The notes beneath the pieces were generated by a model, which had not been told where the DNA came from, searched no databases, and saw only the letters and a list, made by a program, of their open reading frames with translations. From an uncultured Alphaproteobacteria bacterium (GTDB lineage Bacteria; Pseudomonadota; Alphaproteobacteria; CAAHEQ01; UBA3637), in the NCBI GenBank assembly GCA_947627155.1, contig CANQUX010000008.1:1-64000 (forward strand): a stretch of 64,000 nucleotides of DNA, read 5' to 3'. Shown here piece by piece: positions 17,653-25,666 of the stretch; position 1 is the first letter of the stretch, and every line of letters begins with the position of its first letter. The position numbers and the translations under genes were made by a program.

Positions 17653-18822
17653 ATGAAAAAAGGGTTAAAACTTGCACTAGGGGTTTCTTTAATCGGTTCG
17701 GTTCTTGCATGTTTTGCCGGTTATATCTGGCAATACCGTTATCCGCACACGGAACGGCGTTATTATCCGAACGGACAATTATATACGGAAACAACATATC
17801 AAGGAAAAGTTAAAAACGGCATATCTAAAATATATTATGAAAACGGTCATTTGCGTTTGTTGTTAACCTATAAAAACGGTCGGCTGAACGGGCTGTTTCA
17901 ACAATATTATCCCAACGGAAATTTAATGACGGAGTTTGTTCGGCGGGGAGATAAAATAGATGGTTCTTTAAAAGAATATTATGAAAACGGTGTTTTAAAA
18001 TATACGGAAAATTATCAGGATGATATGTTGGAAGGAGAAAGCGTTGAATATTACCCTTCCGGGAATCCCAAAGAATCCTTTTTCTATCAGCAAAATTTAA
18101 AAGAAGGTTGGCATACGGTTTATTTCGAAAACGGAGATGTTGCCTCTAAAACCTTATTCCGCAATGATAAAATCAACGGTGAAAAAAGAATTAATTATCC
18201 TTCCGGCACCGAACAGATGTCAATTCCGTTTATTGATAACAAAATAAACGGCATTGCGCAAATGTTTTATAAAAACGGTCGTTTACAGGCAGAAATTCCT
18301 TATGTGAATGATGAAATTAACGGCACAATGATAGAGTATGATGAAAAAGGCAAAGTAATCGGAAAATACCCATATATGCATAATCAGCGAGAAGGCATGT
18401 CTCGTTTATACGATGAAAACGGTATGTTAATGCTGGAAATGCCCTATTTAAAAGGAAAAATTAACGGTATTGCCGTTGAATATTTTGAAAACGGGCAACC
18501 ACACGGCAAAATCCCTTATATTAACAATCAAAAAGAAGGTTTGGCACAATTTTTCTATCCCGACGGGAAAATTGCCAAAGAGGTTTCATTCTCAAAAGAT
18601 AAATTTGAAGGAATCAGCAAAAACTATGATCGAAACGGCACATTAATGATGGAAGTTTTTTTCCGCAACAATCAAATTGTGGAAGGATTTTCATATCAAT
18701 CCGGAAAAAAAGAACCGATTTCGGCACAAGATCTTGCAAAACTTAAAAATTTACAGCATATTTTGTTCTATGATAACCGATCTGTCAGCGAGCAACTGTT
18801 AGACGGTCTGATTGTCCAGTAA
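17653..18822 (+). CDS. YwqK/MORN-variant repeat protein, membrane anchored
   Basis: 389 residues from ATG 17653; this start was chosen over an in-frame TTG at 17620 because AAAGGAGAG (17642-17650) sits just before it. One hydrophobic segment near the start (LALGVSLIGSVLACFAGYIW) gives a signal anchor or exported N-terminus. The rest is about fourteen tandem units of roughly 24 residues with the pattern YYxNGxL...Y..gxxnG, the MORN-variant repeat found in YwqK-type proteins. Such repeats make extended beta-rich surfaces; function is not established. It lies 22 bases before mlaE, under a promoter at 17603, so it seems to lead the lipid transport operon. A second paralogue is at 47718-48800. Confidence 0.82.
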   Translation: MKKGLKLALGVSLIGSVLACFAGYIWQYRYPHTERRYYPNGQLYTETTYQGKVKNGISKIYYENGHLRLLLTYKNGRLNGLFQQYYPNGNLMTEFVRRGDKIDGSLKEYYENGVLKYTENYQDDMLEGESVEYYPSGNPKESFFYQQNLKEGWHTVYFENGDVASKTLFRNDKINGEKRINYPSGTEQMSIPFIDNKINGIAQMFYKNGRLQAEIPYVNDEINGTMIEYDEKGKVIGKYPYMHNQREGMSRLYDENGMLMLEMPYLKGKINGIAVEYFENGQPHGKIPYINNQKEGLAQFFYPDGKIAKEVSFSKDKFEGISKNYDRNGTLMMEVFFRNNQIVEGFSYQSGKKEPISAQDLAKLKNLQHILFYDNRSVSEQLLDGLIVQ

Positions 18823-18844
18823 CGGGAAAACGCGGTGTATCACG

Positions 18845-19957
18845 ATGAAACTTGATTTTCAAAAACAACAAAAAACGCTGACAATTCTTTTGGAAGGTAA
18901 TTTTTTGCATTTTGATGCACCTGCGCAAAAAAATAAATTATATGCGTTAGCTCACAATTCCACCGTTCAGGAAATTGCCGTCGATGCCCGTTCTTTGGGT
19001 GAATGGGATTCTTCGCTGGTGGTTATTTTAATAACGTTAATGCAAACGGCAAAGGCTCGAAAAATTGCTTTCAAAGCCGCTTCTTTGCCAACAGACTTAA
19101 AACAATTATTGGATTTGGCCTTGGCAGTTAACCGGCATCCGGTTCATGAGTCAAATCAACCGGAAAGTTTCTTGGAACATATCGGTGATTGGGGATTAAA
19201 TTTCATGGCTTCTCTTCATCGGGGACTTGTTTTTTTGGGAAACAGTTTTCATTCTGTCGGACGCTTTCTTTCCGGTCAGGCCGTCATGCGCAGCGTTGAT
19301 TTATGGCAGGCTTTGGAAGAATGCGGTCCGAAAGCGTTATCGATTGTCGGGTTAATCAGTTTTATGGTCGGACTTATTTTGGCATTTGTCGGTGCCATTC
19401 AGCTTAAAACATTCGGCGCGCAGGTTTTTGTTGCCAGTTTGGTCACTATCGGTATGATTCGCATTATGGGTGCCATTATGGTCGGTATTATCATGGCCGG
19501 CCGAACGGGAGCTTCATATGCGGCAACCATCGGCACCATGCAGGTGAATGAAGAAATTGATGCCTTAAAAACAATGGGTATTCCCGTTTCCGACTTTTTG
19601 GTGTTGCCGCGTGTAACGGCGTTAGTTATCACCATGCCGCTGTTGGTTTTGTTATCGGATTTTACGGGTATGCTGGGCGGCGCATTTGTCGGAACGGCAT
19701 TACTGGGTATTCCGGCGGAAGAATATTGGAAATATGCATGGAGTGCTTTCGGATTAACCAATTTTTTGGTCGGCTTGTTTCACGGACTTGTTTTCGGCTT
19801 TGTCATCTCGCTTTGCGGATGTTATTTCGGTGTTTATTGCGGACGGAATGCCGACAGCGTTGGTGTTGCAACAACAAATGCCGTTGTTTGGTCCATTGTT
19901 TGGATGATTGTTTTAACAGGCATTATAACGTTTTTCTGTGAGGTGATCGGCGTATGA
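18845..19957 (+). CDS. mlaE: MlaE-type phospholipid transport permease with STAS domain
   Basis: 370 residues from ATG 18845; an in-frame TTG at 18812 lies inside the upstream gene and has no ribosome site. Residues 1-95 resemble a STAS domain (LIVVILITLMQTAKARKIAFK-like strand-helix pattern), as in alphaproteobacterial MlaE proteins. The permease domain follows, with ALSIVGLISFMVGLILAFVG, the MlaE signature GRTGASYAATIGTMQVNEEI and DALKTMGIPV, and four to five membrane helices. With MlaF and MlaD it forms the inner-membrane complex that moves phospholipid between the membranes. Stop and mlaF start overlap (ATGA at 19954-19957), showing tight translational coupling. Confidence 0.93.
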   Translation: MKLDFQKQQKTLTILLEGNFLHFDAPAQKNKLYALAHNSTVQEIAVDARSLGEWDSSLVVILITLMQTAKARKIAFKAASLPTDLKQLLDLALAVNRHPVHESNQPESFLEHIGDWGLNFMASLHRGLVFLGNSFHSVGRFLSGQAVMRSVDLWQALEECGPKALSIVGLISFMVGLILAFVGAIQLKTFGAQVFVASLVTIGMIRIMGAIMVGIIMAGRTGASYAATIGTMQVNEEIDALKTMGIPVSDFLVLPRVTALVITMPLLVLLSDFTGMLGGAFVGTALLGIPAEEYWKYAWSAFGLTNFLVGLFHGLVFGFVISLCGCYFGVYCGRNADSVGVATTNAVVWSIVWMIVLTGIITFFCEVIGV

Positions 19958-20709
19958 AACAAACGGAAAAAAGTGCCATTTCGGCCAAAAACATAACAAT
20001 GGGATACGGTTCGTTCATTTTGCAAAAAGAAATGAATTTCGAAGTGAATCCGCACGATATTTTTATTGTTATGGGTGGCAGCGGTTGCGGGAAAAGTTCC
20101 CTTTTGCGTGTGTTAACGGGATTGGTTCCGCCGCTGGCCGGCGGAGTTTGGATTCAAGGCACAAAATTTTCAGGCGCTTCGGCTCAAAAGCAAAAAGAAA
20201 TTATGAAAAACTGCGGTATTTTATATCAAAGCGGGGCCTTGTTCAGTTCTATGACATTGGCGGAAAATGTGGCCTTACCGCTCAAACAATATACCGATTA
20301 TTCCGAACAAACCGTTCAGGAAATTGTTTCTTTAAAGTTAGCGTTGGTCGGATTGGCGGGGTTTGAAGAATTTTATCCGTCCGAAATCAGCGGCGGTATG
20401 AAAAAACGAGCCGGATTGGCGCGGGCATTGGCATTAGATCCCGATATCGTGTATTTTGATGAGCCCTCCGCCGGATTGGATCCGATCAGCTCAAAATTAC
20501 TGGATGATTTAATGAAAAACATCAATCAAAGTTTGGGCACAACACTTGTGGTGGTCACGCATGAATTAAGTTCGCTTTTGGATATCGGTACAAACAGCAT
20601 TTATTTGGATGCCGATACCAAAACCATTATCGGTCGCGGGAAACCGGCAGATTTACTTAAAAATCCGCCGAATCAAACAGTTTATGAATTTTTAACGAGA
20701 GGAAAATAA
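19954..20709 (+). CDS. mlaF: MlaF-type ABC transporter ATPase
   Basis: 251 residues, normal for MlaF. Walker A is GGSGCGKSSLLRVLTG, the Q loop lies in GILYQSGALFSSMT (typical of the MlaF/Ttg2A class), the signature motif is SEISGGMKKRAGLARALA with the MKKR variant seen in MlaF, Walker B is DIVYFDEPSAGLDPI, and the H loop is VVTHEL. It powers the MlaE permease on the cytoplasmic side of the inner membrane. The gene overlaps mlaE by four bases and is followed by mlaD after five bases. Confidence 0.96.
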   Translation: MKQTEKSAISAKNITMGYGSFILQKEMNFEVNPHDIFIVMGGSGCGKSSLLRVLTGLVPPLAGGVWIQGTKFSGASAQKQKEIMKNCGILYQSGALFSSMTLAENVALPLKQYTDYSEQTVQEIVSLKLALVGLAGFEEFYPSEISGGMKKRAGLARALALDPDIVYFDEPSAGLDPISSKLLDDLMKNINQSLGTTLVVVTHELSSLLDIGTNSIYLDADTKTIIGRGKPADLLKNPPNQTVYEFLTRGK

Positions 20710-20714
20710 AAAAA

Positions 20715-21563
20715 ATGTCTGATAAAGTGCATAAAAAACAAATCGGTTTATTTTTAGTCATCGGATTTATTTGTTTGTTCGGAATAATAGGTACGTTTGT
20801 TTTGGAAAACATTATGCCGAACAATAATAATTTGTTTGTTATGTTCTTTAATGAATCGGTCAAAGGTTTAAATGTCGGTTCTCCCGTTGTGTTGGAGGGT
20901 GTAGAAGTCGGAAAAGTCACGCGTATTTCTTTGGAAACAGACCCGCAAACACTCACATTCAGTATTCCCGTTTTCGTGCGTTTCACACAAGATAACCGCA
21001 CGAAATCCATTCTGAAAACCATGTTTCAAACGCATCACGGGCGTGAGGAAATTATTAACAAGTTAATTAAGAAAGGTTTACGAGCGCGATTGGTCACGCA
21101 AAATTTTTTAACGGGACAGTTAATGATTGAATTGGTTATGTTGCCTGATACACCCGTTAAAATGATTGAAACACCGCAAACAAAAGGCTTGATTCAAATT
21201 CCGACCGTGTTATCAACCATCGGTGAATTATCCAAAGGCATAGAAGCTTTACCGTTAAAGGAAATGGTTTATAAGTTCAATAACATTTTAGATATTTTAA
21301 GTGACAGAATACCCGTTATTATGCCGCAGGTGAGTTTGTTGGGCGAAAATTTAAATAAAGCCGTTCCGGCGTTTGTCGGCTTAACGGAGCGATTGGATAA
21401 AACAGTTCAAAAAGTGGACGGAGAAATTCCGAAAACGGAACAAACAATGAATCACTTTAATAGGACATTGGATAATATCAGTCGGGCGGCGCGCTCGCTC
21501 AAAAATTTAACGGATTATCTGGAAAGACACCCGGAAGCGCTTTTAAAAGGAAAGGAAAAATAA
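20715..21563 (+). CDS. mlaD: MlaD-type MCE-domain lipid-binding protein
   Basis: 282 residues. One N-terminal membrane helix (IGLFLVIGFICLFGIIGTFVL) anchors a periplasmic MCE domain (about 40-150; FFNESVKGLNVGSPVVLEGVEVGKV is the conserved entry, cited in part). The MCE domain forms a hexameric ring with a hydrophobic channel that passes lipid. The C-terminal 120 residues are helical (ALPLKEMVYKFNNIL; ARSLKNLTDYLERH), longer than the E. coli MlaD tail and more like the extended MCE proteins of other Alphaproteobacteria. It is followed after one base by the auxiliary lipoprotein. Confidence 0.92.
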   Translation: MSDKVHKKQIGLFLVIGFICLFGIIGTFVLENIMPNNNNLFVMFFNESVKGLNVGSPVVLEGVEVGKVTRISLETDPQTLTFSIPVFVRFTQDNRTKSILKTMFQTHHGREEIINKLIKKGLRARLVTQNFLTGQLMIELVMLPDTPVKMIETPQTKGLIQIPTVLSTIGELSKGIEALPLKEMVYKFNNILDILSDRIPVIMPQVSLLGENLNKAVPAFVGLTERLDKTVQKVDGEIPKTEQTMNHFNRTLDNISRAARSLKNLTDYLERHPEALLKGKEK

Positions 21564-21564
21564 C

Positions 21565-22134
21565 ATGAAACGATTTTTGGCATTTGCGGCAGGAATGATA
21601 TTATTAAGCGGTTGTATCGGAGGATACAGCCCCATGTCAAAATTTTATACATTGGTCGGCGAAACGAATATCACGCCCGTCAGCGAAACGAAAATTTCCG
21701 TCGGCGTATTGCCGGTTCAAATTCCCGATTATTTAAATCGGCCGCAAATTATTTTAAACGGTGTCGGCAATCAAATGGATTTATCCGAAACAAACCGTTG
21801 GATTGATTCGCTCACCGATTTGGCGCAAAGTGCCTTGATTTTTGACTTGCAACAAGCTTTACCGAAAGCCTTTGTTAAAACAAAAGGATATGACAATGCC
21901 AAATATAATCGGTTGGTACAGGTTGAAGTAGCACAAATGGACGGTAAAATAAACGGTACCGCATTATTGTCCGTTTGGTGGCATGTGCAAAATATGAACG
22001 GCCGTGAACTTTATCGCACGCGTTTTGAAGCAACGGCACCGGCAGGTGATTCGTATGAAACCTATGCGCAAGCGCAAAGCGAATTGTGGAAACGATTGGC
22101 GGTTGAAATTGCTTCTTATTTAGCCGGAAAATAA
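21565..22134 (+). CDS. ABC-type transport auxiliary lipoprotein (PqiC/YmbA-like)
   Basis: 189 residues. The signal peptide ends in the lipobox LLSGC (Cys17), so it is a lipoprotein. The start of the mature part (SPMSKFYTLVGET) and VGVLPVQIPDYLNRPQIIL are typical of the ABC auxiliary family PF03886, which includes PqiC. PqiC-like lipoproteins stand at the outer membrane and work with MCE-domain proteins; here it is the fourth gene of the mla-like operon, which supports that role. It replaces MlaC and MlaB, neither of which appears in the operon. Confidence 0.85.
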   Translation: MKRFLAFAAGMILLSGCIGGYSPMSKFYTLVGETNITPVSETKISVGVLPVQIPDYLNRPQIILNGVGNQMDLSETNRWIDSLTDLAQSALIFDLQQALPKAFVKTKGYDNAKYNRLVQVEVAQMDGKINGTALLSVWWHVQNMNGRELYRTRFEATAPAGDSYETYAQAQSELWKRLAVEIASYLAGK

Positions 22135-22161
22135 ACGCTCTTGATTTTAACGCTTTTATTT

Positions 22162-22179
22162 CTTAACTTTTATGTTAAG
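22162..22179. repeat. inverted repeat before the tiny membrane protein gene
   Basis: CTTAACTTTTATGTTAAG has six-base perfect arms and overlaps the ribosome site of the following gene. The half sites are TTAA separated by eight bases, one too many for a CtrA box. Confidence 0.35.
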
Positions 22180-22189
22180 GAGGTAAAAA

Positions 22190-22369
22190 ATGAAAGCGTG
22201 GATTAAAGATATTTTGGATATGTTGGCGGCACTTTTTACCATTATCGTTTCGTTAATGGCGGTCGGCGGCACATTGGTGGCTTATGAGCATGATTTTTTT
22301 AAAAAGCTCAATCATGTTGTGAATTATTATCATCAGGAAATTAAGAATATAGAGGAAAAAGATCTGTAA
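22190..22369 (+). CDS. small membrane protein downstream of the Mla operon
   Basis: 59 residues (MKAWIKDILDMLAALFTII then VSLMAVGGTLVAYEHDFFKK and a polar helix). It is supported by a near-ideal AAGGAGGT site seven bases before ATG 22190, a single clear membrane helix (about 12-32) with a charged C-terminal helix, and same-strand position 55 bases after the auxiliary lipoprotein. No family recognised. It may belong to the lipid transport operon or be expressed alone; a short inverted repeat lies just upstream. Confidence 0.65.
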   Translation: MKAWIKDILDMLAALFTIIVSLMAVGGTLVAYEHDFFKKLNHVVNYYHQEIKNIEEKDL

Positions 22370-22431
22370 TTTGAAATAACGCTTGCCATTAACCGACTTT
22401 TATGATAGAATGCAAAAATAAGGATACAATA

Positions 22432-23187
22432 ATGCTCTATCAAAAAAGTCTCAATGATAAAACAGCTTTTTGGGAAACCAATTTTACATTTGACGGAAAG
22501 TGGCAAAAACTTCAACGACGTTCGGAAAGTGAAATTGCATCGAAGCGCAAGTTTTTTTGTTTTGTTCGAAGAAAGTTTATCAGAAAATGCGCACAAAACG
22601 GGTTATTGAATCATATTTTCACAAAAGAGCAAATCAAAAAAGCCTTAAAAGGAAATTTACCCGACAATTATGATGTTCATCACATTTTACCGATTTCTTT
22701 AGGCGGACAGAACAGACCGAATAATTTATGCATTATTCATAAAATGGTGCATAATGCGTTACATCAGCGCTATTGGGATATTATCAGAGATAATTGGGAT
22801 ACGCAAAAAAATCCGCTGGCCTATGTTTTTGTGCCCACGAATTTAAAAATCATCAGCGATCAAGGCGCCTCTTTGTTTTTTTCGTCCGCAGATATTTTTA
22901 AAATCAAAAAAGAATATAAAAAGCGTTTAAAAATCAGCGCGTTCCATGCCAAGCAAAAAGCTGCTTTACAACAAAAAACAAAGAATCATGCGCGTGTATC
23001 GGATCAGGCCTTGCAAAAGAAATATCAGCAGAATAAGGCTGTTGTGCTTAAAAATAAAAAATTGAAAAAACAACAAAGCCGATCGGTTACTTCCGCGCAT
23101 AAAACAACACCCGTTCAATCAAAAGAAAAATATCGTCGCTCAAGATATAAACAATCTTGGCAGCGGCAGTGGGAAGAAGAGCGTTAA
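22432..23187 (+). CDS. HNH-like endonuclease family protein
   Basis: 251 residues from ATG 22432, chosen for the AAGGA site (an in-frame ATG at 22402 lacks one). Residues about 75-125 carry an HNH-type core: YDVHHILPISLGGQNRPNN, with the His-His-x-x-Pro, Gly-Gly and paired-Asn features, then LCIIHKMVHNALH as the closing helix. The second half is lysine-rich and helical (FKIKKEYKKRLKIS; LQKKYQQNKAVVLKNKKLKK), as expected of a DNA- or RNA-binding tail. No partner methylase, toxin or phage gene is adjacent. It may be a free-standing HNH nuclease; cleavage activity is inferred, not shown. Confidence 0.65.
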   Translation: MLYQKSLNDKTAFWETNFTFDGKWQKLQRRSESEIASKRKFFCFVRRKFIRKCAQNGLLNHIFTKEQIKKALKGNLPDNYDVHHILPISLGGQNRPNNLCIIHKMVHNALHQRYWDIIRDNWDTQKNPLAYVFVPTNLKIISDQGASLFFSSADIFKIKKEYKKRLKISAFHAKQKAALQQKTKNHARVSDQALQKKYQQNKAVVLKNKKLKKQQSRSVTSAHKTTPVQSKEKYRRSRYKQSWQRQWEEER

Positions 23188-23194
23188 TTTTATT

Positions 23195-23222
23195 TTGACA
23201 TTTTCATAAAAAAATGTATAAT
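23195..23222 (+). promoter_or_regulatory. consensus promoter of thrS
   Basis: TTGACA at 23195-23200, 16-base spacer, TATAAT at 23217-23222: both boxes are perfect. Start of RNA is expected near 23229-23230. Confidence 0.8.
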
Positions 23223-23229
23223 GAAAAAT

Positions 23230-23253
23230 CTGCCTCATCAATGTTGAAGGCAG
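23230..23253 (+). other. 5' end hairpin of the thrS mRNA
   Basis: CTGCCT (23230-23235) pairs with AGGCAG (23248-23253). Given the promoter at 23195-23222 this stem lies at the very first bases of the transcript, ahead of the ribosome site near 23268. Confidence 0.5.
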
Positions 23254-23277
23254 AATAAAAATATAGAAAGGAAAAGA

Positions 23278-25209
23278 ATGGAAATGATAGAAATTACTTT
23301 ACCGGATGAATCGAAATTATCATTTAATGCCGGAATCAATGCAGCCGATGTTGCTCGAAAAATCAGTGAAGGTTTGGCAAAAAATGCCGTTGCCGCCAAG
23401 GTTAACGGCGTATTGACCGATTTAACAACACCCATCAATGAAAATGCAACACTTTCCATTCTCACAAGCAAAAACGAAGAAGCATTAAGCATCTTGCGTC
23501 ATACGGCGGCGCATATTTTGGCGCATGCCGTCACACGTTTGTATCCGCAAGCGCAGGTAACCATCGGTCCTGCCATTGAAAACGGTTTTTATTATGACTT
23601 TTTCGGTATTATTGTGCGCGAGGCCGATTTGCCGAAAATTGAAGCGGAAATGCAAAAAATTGTCTCTGCCGATTATCCGATTACGCGTCGGGTTGTTTCG
23701 CGAGCGGAAGCAGCGCGTATTTTTACCGATCGGAACGAAAAATATAAGCTGGAAATTTTAAACGATATGCCGGCGGAAATAACCGAAGTGTCGCTTTATC
23801 AACAAGATGATTATATTGAGCTTTGTCGCGGGCCGCATTTGCCTTCAACCGGCAAATTAGGTAAAGCGTTTCAATTAACGAAAGTGGCAGCTGCCTATTG
23901 GCGGGGCGACAGCACGCGCGAATCATTGCAACGCATTTACGGCACGGCGTTTTTCTCGGAAAAAGACTTAAAAGCCTATTTCACCATGTTGGAGGAAGCC
24001 GAAAAACGCGATCATCGTAAACTGGGCAAAGAAATGGATTTATTCCATTTTGAAGAATATGCGCCCGGTGATGTTTTTTGGCACGAACGCGGGTGGACAT
24101 TCTTCCAAACGCTGATTGAATATATGCGCAAGCGTCAAAAAGCGGTGGGCTATGAAGAAGTCAACACGCCGCAAATTATGAACCGCGTGTTATGGGAAAC
24201 GTCGGGGCATTGGAAGTGGTATAAAGATAATATGTTCACAACCACGATTGAAGAAAAAGAATTTGCCATTAAACCGATGAATTGCCCGGGTTCGGTGTTA
24301 ATTTTCAAGCAAGGCATTACCAGTTATCGTGATTTACCGCGCTATATCGGCGAATTCGGCCGGGTTCATCGGTATGAAGCATCGGGTGCTTTGCACGGGT
24401 TGCTGCGTGTTCGGGCGTTTACGCAAGATGATGCGCATATTTTCTGCACACCCGAGCAATTAAAAACCGAATTGCAAAAAGTGGTGCAATTAATGGTCAG
24501 CATTTACAAAGATTTCGGCTTAACCGATATGACCATTAAATTATCCACGCGGCCGGCCGAACGAATCGGAAGCGATGAAATTTGGGATTTGTTGGAAGGC
24601 GCGTTGGCCGATTCGTTAACGGAAATCGGATATAAATATACGCTCAATCCGGGCGACGGTGCATTTTACGGGCCGAAACTTGACTTTAAGTTCCGTGATG
24701 CCATCGGGCGGGAGTGGCAATTAGGCACGTTGCAGGCCGATTTAAACTTGCCCGAACGGTTTGATATATCCTATATCGGGGAAGACGGTGAAAAGCATCG
24801 GCCGATTATGCTTCATCGGGCTTTGTTCGGCTCGTTAGAGCGCTTTACGGGTGTGTTTTTGGAAAACACGGCCGGACATTTGCCGTTCTGGTTGGCACCG
24901 GTGCAAGCGGTTGTTTTGCCGATTACCGATGAGCAGGCGGAATATGCGCATGAAATTAAACATAAATTATCGGTGGCAGGCATTCGCGTGATTGAAGATT
25001 GTCGCAACGAAAAAATCAGTTACAAAGTGCGCGAACATTCGTTAACAAAAATACCGGTTCAATTGGTTGTCGGCAAAAAAGAAATGGCCGATCAAACGGT
25101 TACCGTTCGGCGGTTGGGGTCTGACAAGCAGGAGGTTTTACCGCTTCAAGAGGCCATTCGGCAATTTAAGCTGGAAGCGCGTATGCCGAGCATTGAATAC
25201 GAAGATTAA
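23278..25209 (+). CDS. thrS: threonine--tRNA ligase
   Basis: 643 residues, the usual bacterial length. Order: TGS domain (1-60; ITLPDESKLSF, GVLTDLTTPI), editing domain (about 65-225; HTAAHILAHAVTRLYP with the HxxxH motif), class II catalytic core (motif 1 around FHFEEYAPGDVFWHERGW, zinc site Cys in MNCPGSVLIF, motif 2 FGRVHRYEASGALHGLLRVR, motif 3 HRALFGSLERF), and the C-terminal anticodon-binding domain from about 540 (HEIKHKLSVAGIRVI). It loads threonine on its tRNA and edits serine mischarging. It has its own consensus promoter and its own terminator, so it is monocistronic; infC, often near thrS, lies 28 kb away. Confidence 0.98.
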   Translation: MEMIEITLPDESKLSFNAGINAADVARKISEGLAKNAVAAKVNGVLTDLTTPINENATLSILTSKNEEALSILRHTAAHILAHAVTRLYPQAQVTIGPAIENGFYYDFFGIIVREADLPKIEAEMQKIVSADYPITRRVVSRAEAARIFTDRNEKYKLEILNDMPAEITEVSLYQQDDYIELCRGPHLPSTGKLGKAFQLTKVAAAYWRGDSTRESLQRIYGTAFFSEKDLKAYFTMLEEAEKRDHRKLGKEMDLFHFEEYAPGDVFWHERGWTFFQTLIEYMRKRQKAVGYEEVNTPQIMNRVLWETSGHWKWYKDNMFTTTIEEKEFAIKPMNCPGSVLIFKQGITSYRDLPRYIGEFGRVHRYEASGALHGLLRVRAFTQDDAHIFCTPEQLKTELQKVVQLMVSIYKDFGLTDMTIKLSTRPAERIGSDEIWDLLEGALADSLTEIGYKYTLNPGDGAFYGPKLDFKFRDAIGREWQLGTLQADLNLPERFDISYIGEDGEKHRPIMLHRALFGSLERFTGVFLENTAGHLPFWLAPVQAVVLPITDEQAEYAHEIKHKLSVAGIRVIEDCRNEKISYKVREHSLTKIPVQLVVGKKEMADQTVTVRRLGSDKQEVLPLQEAIRQFKLEARMPSIEYED

Positions 25210-25235
25210 CTTTATATTTTTCTTAAAATAAAAAA

Positions 25236-25269
25236 GCGAATCCGGTTTTTTAAATCGGATTCGTTTTTT
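25236..25269 (+). terminator. intrinsic terminator of thrS
   Basis: CGAATCCG (25237-25244) pairs with CGGATTCG (25256-25263), followed by TTTTTT. Confidence 0.88.
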
Positions 25270-25325
25270 ATTTGGGTAACAAGGCGGTGGAAACTTATGC
25301 TTTTTTAATGCTGCCGACGATATTT

Positions 25326-25503
25326 TCCCTCTATTGGCGAGGGCAAGAAGTAATGCGGAACTCTCTCCTTTCTCCCTCTATCGGCGGATGTGACAGACGG
25401 CGTTAAGTCGTCTGTCGCTATGGGACGATAGAGGGAAAAGCAACGGTTTATTTTGGGAAGCGTTGCACAAAAAAAACGTACGATTTTTGCAACACTTTTT
25501 TTT
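25326..25503. other. structured intergenic element between thrS and the prepilin-like gene
   Basis: The gap 25270-25666 holds no gene but is not featureless. A near-direct repeat occurs (TCCCTCTATTGGCGA at 25326-25340 and TCCCTCTATCGGCGG at 25373-25387). The second copy opens a two-tier hairpin: outer 11-bp stem 25373-25383 with 25426-25436 (arm CCCTCTATCG), and inner 8-bp stem GACAGACG 25392-25399 with CGTCTGTC 25409-25416. A third hairpin, GTTGCA 25462-25467 with TGCAAC 25488-25493 and then an eight-T run, looks like a terminator. It could be a small RNA, a dispersed repeat or a mobile-element relic. Confidence 0.5.
25462..25503 (+). terminator. terminator-like hairpin in the structured intergenic element
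   Basis: GTTGCA at 25462-25467 and TGCAAC at 25488-25493 flank an A-run/T-run extension, followed by T8 from 25496. It would end an RNA that starts after the thrS terminator; no promoter for such an RNA was pinned down. Confidence 0.45.
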
Positions 25504-25666
25504 AAAATTTTAAAAAAATTTTTAATTTAAGCTGAAATCATTGATTTTTCGGCTGTTTTTGAGGAGTGAATTTTGGTATTTTGAAGGCAATTTTTATCCC
25601 TGAATCAGCGTTGCATTAAAGGTACGTTTATTTTATGCTATTCGTATAGTGAAAGGGAGTCGAAAA

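Noticed and set aside
22162-22179. possible second CtrA box
   Set aside because: The TTAA half sites are eight bases apart, one more than the consensus spacing, and the site overlaps a ribosome site, so I only list it as an inverted repeat.
25270-25666. tmRNA, 6S RNA or SRP RNA in the structured gap
   Set aside because: None of the conserved blocks of these RNAs (for example an SRP GGAAGCAGC-type loop) could be found; the element stays unclassified.
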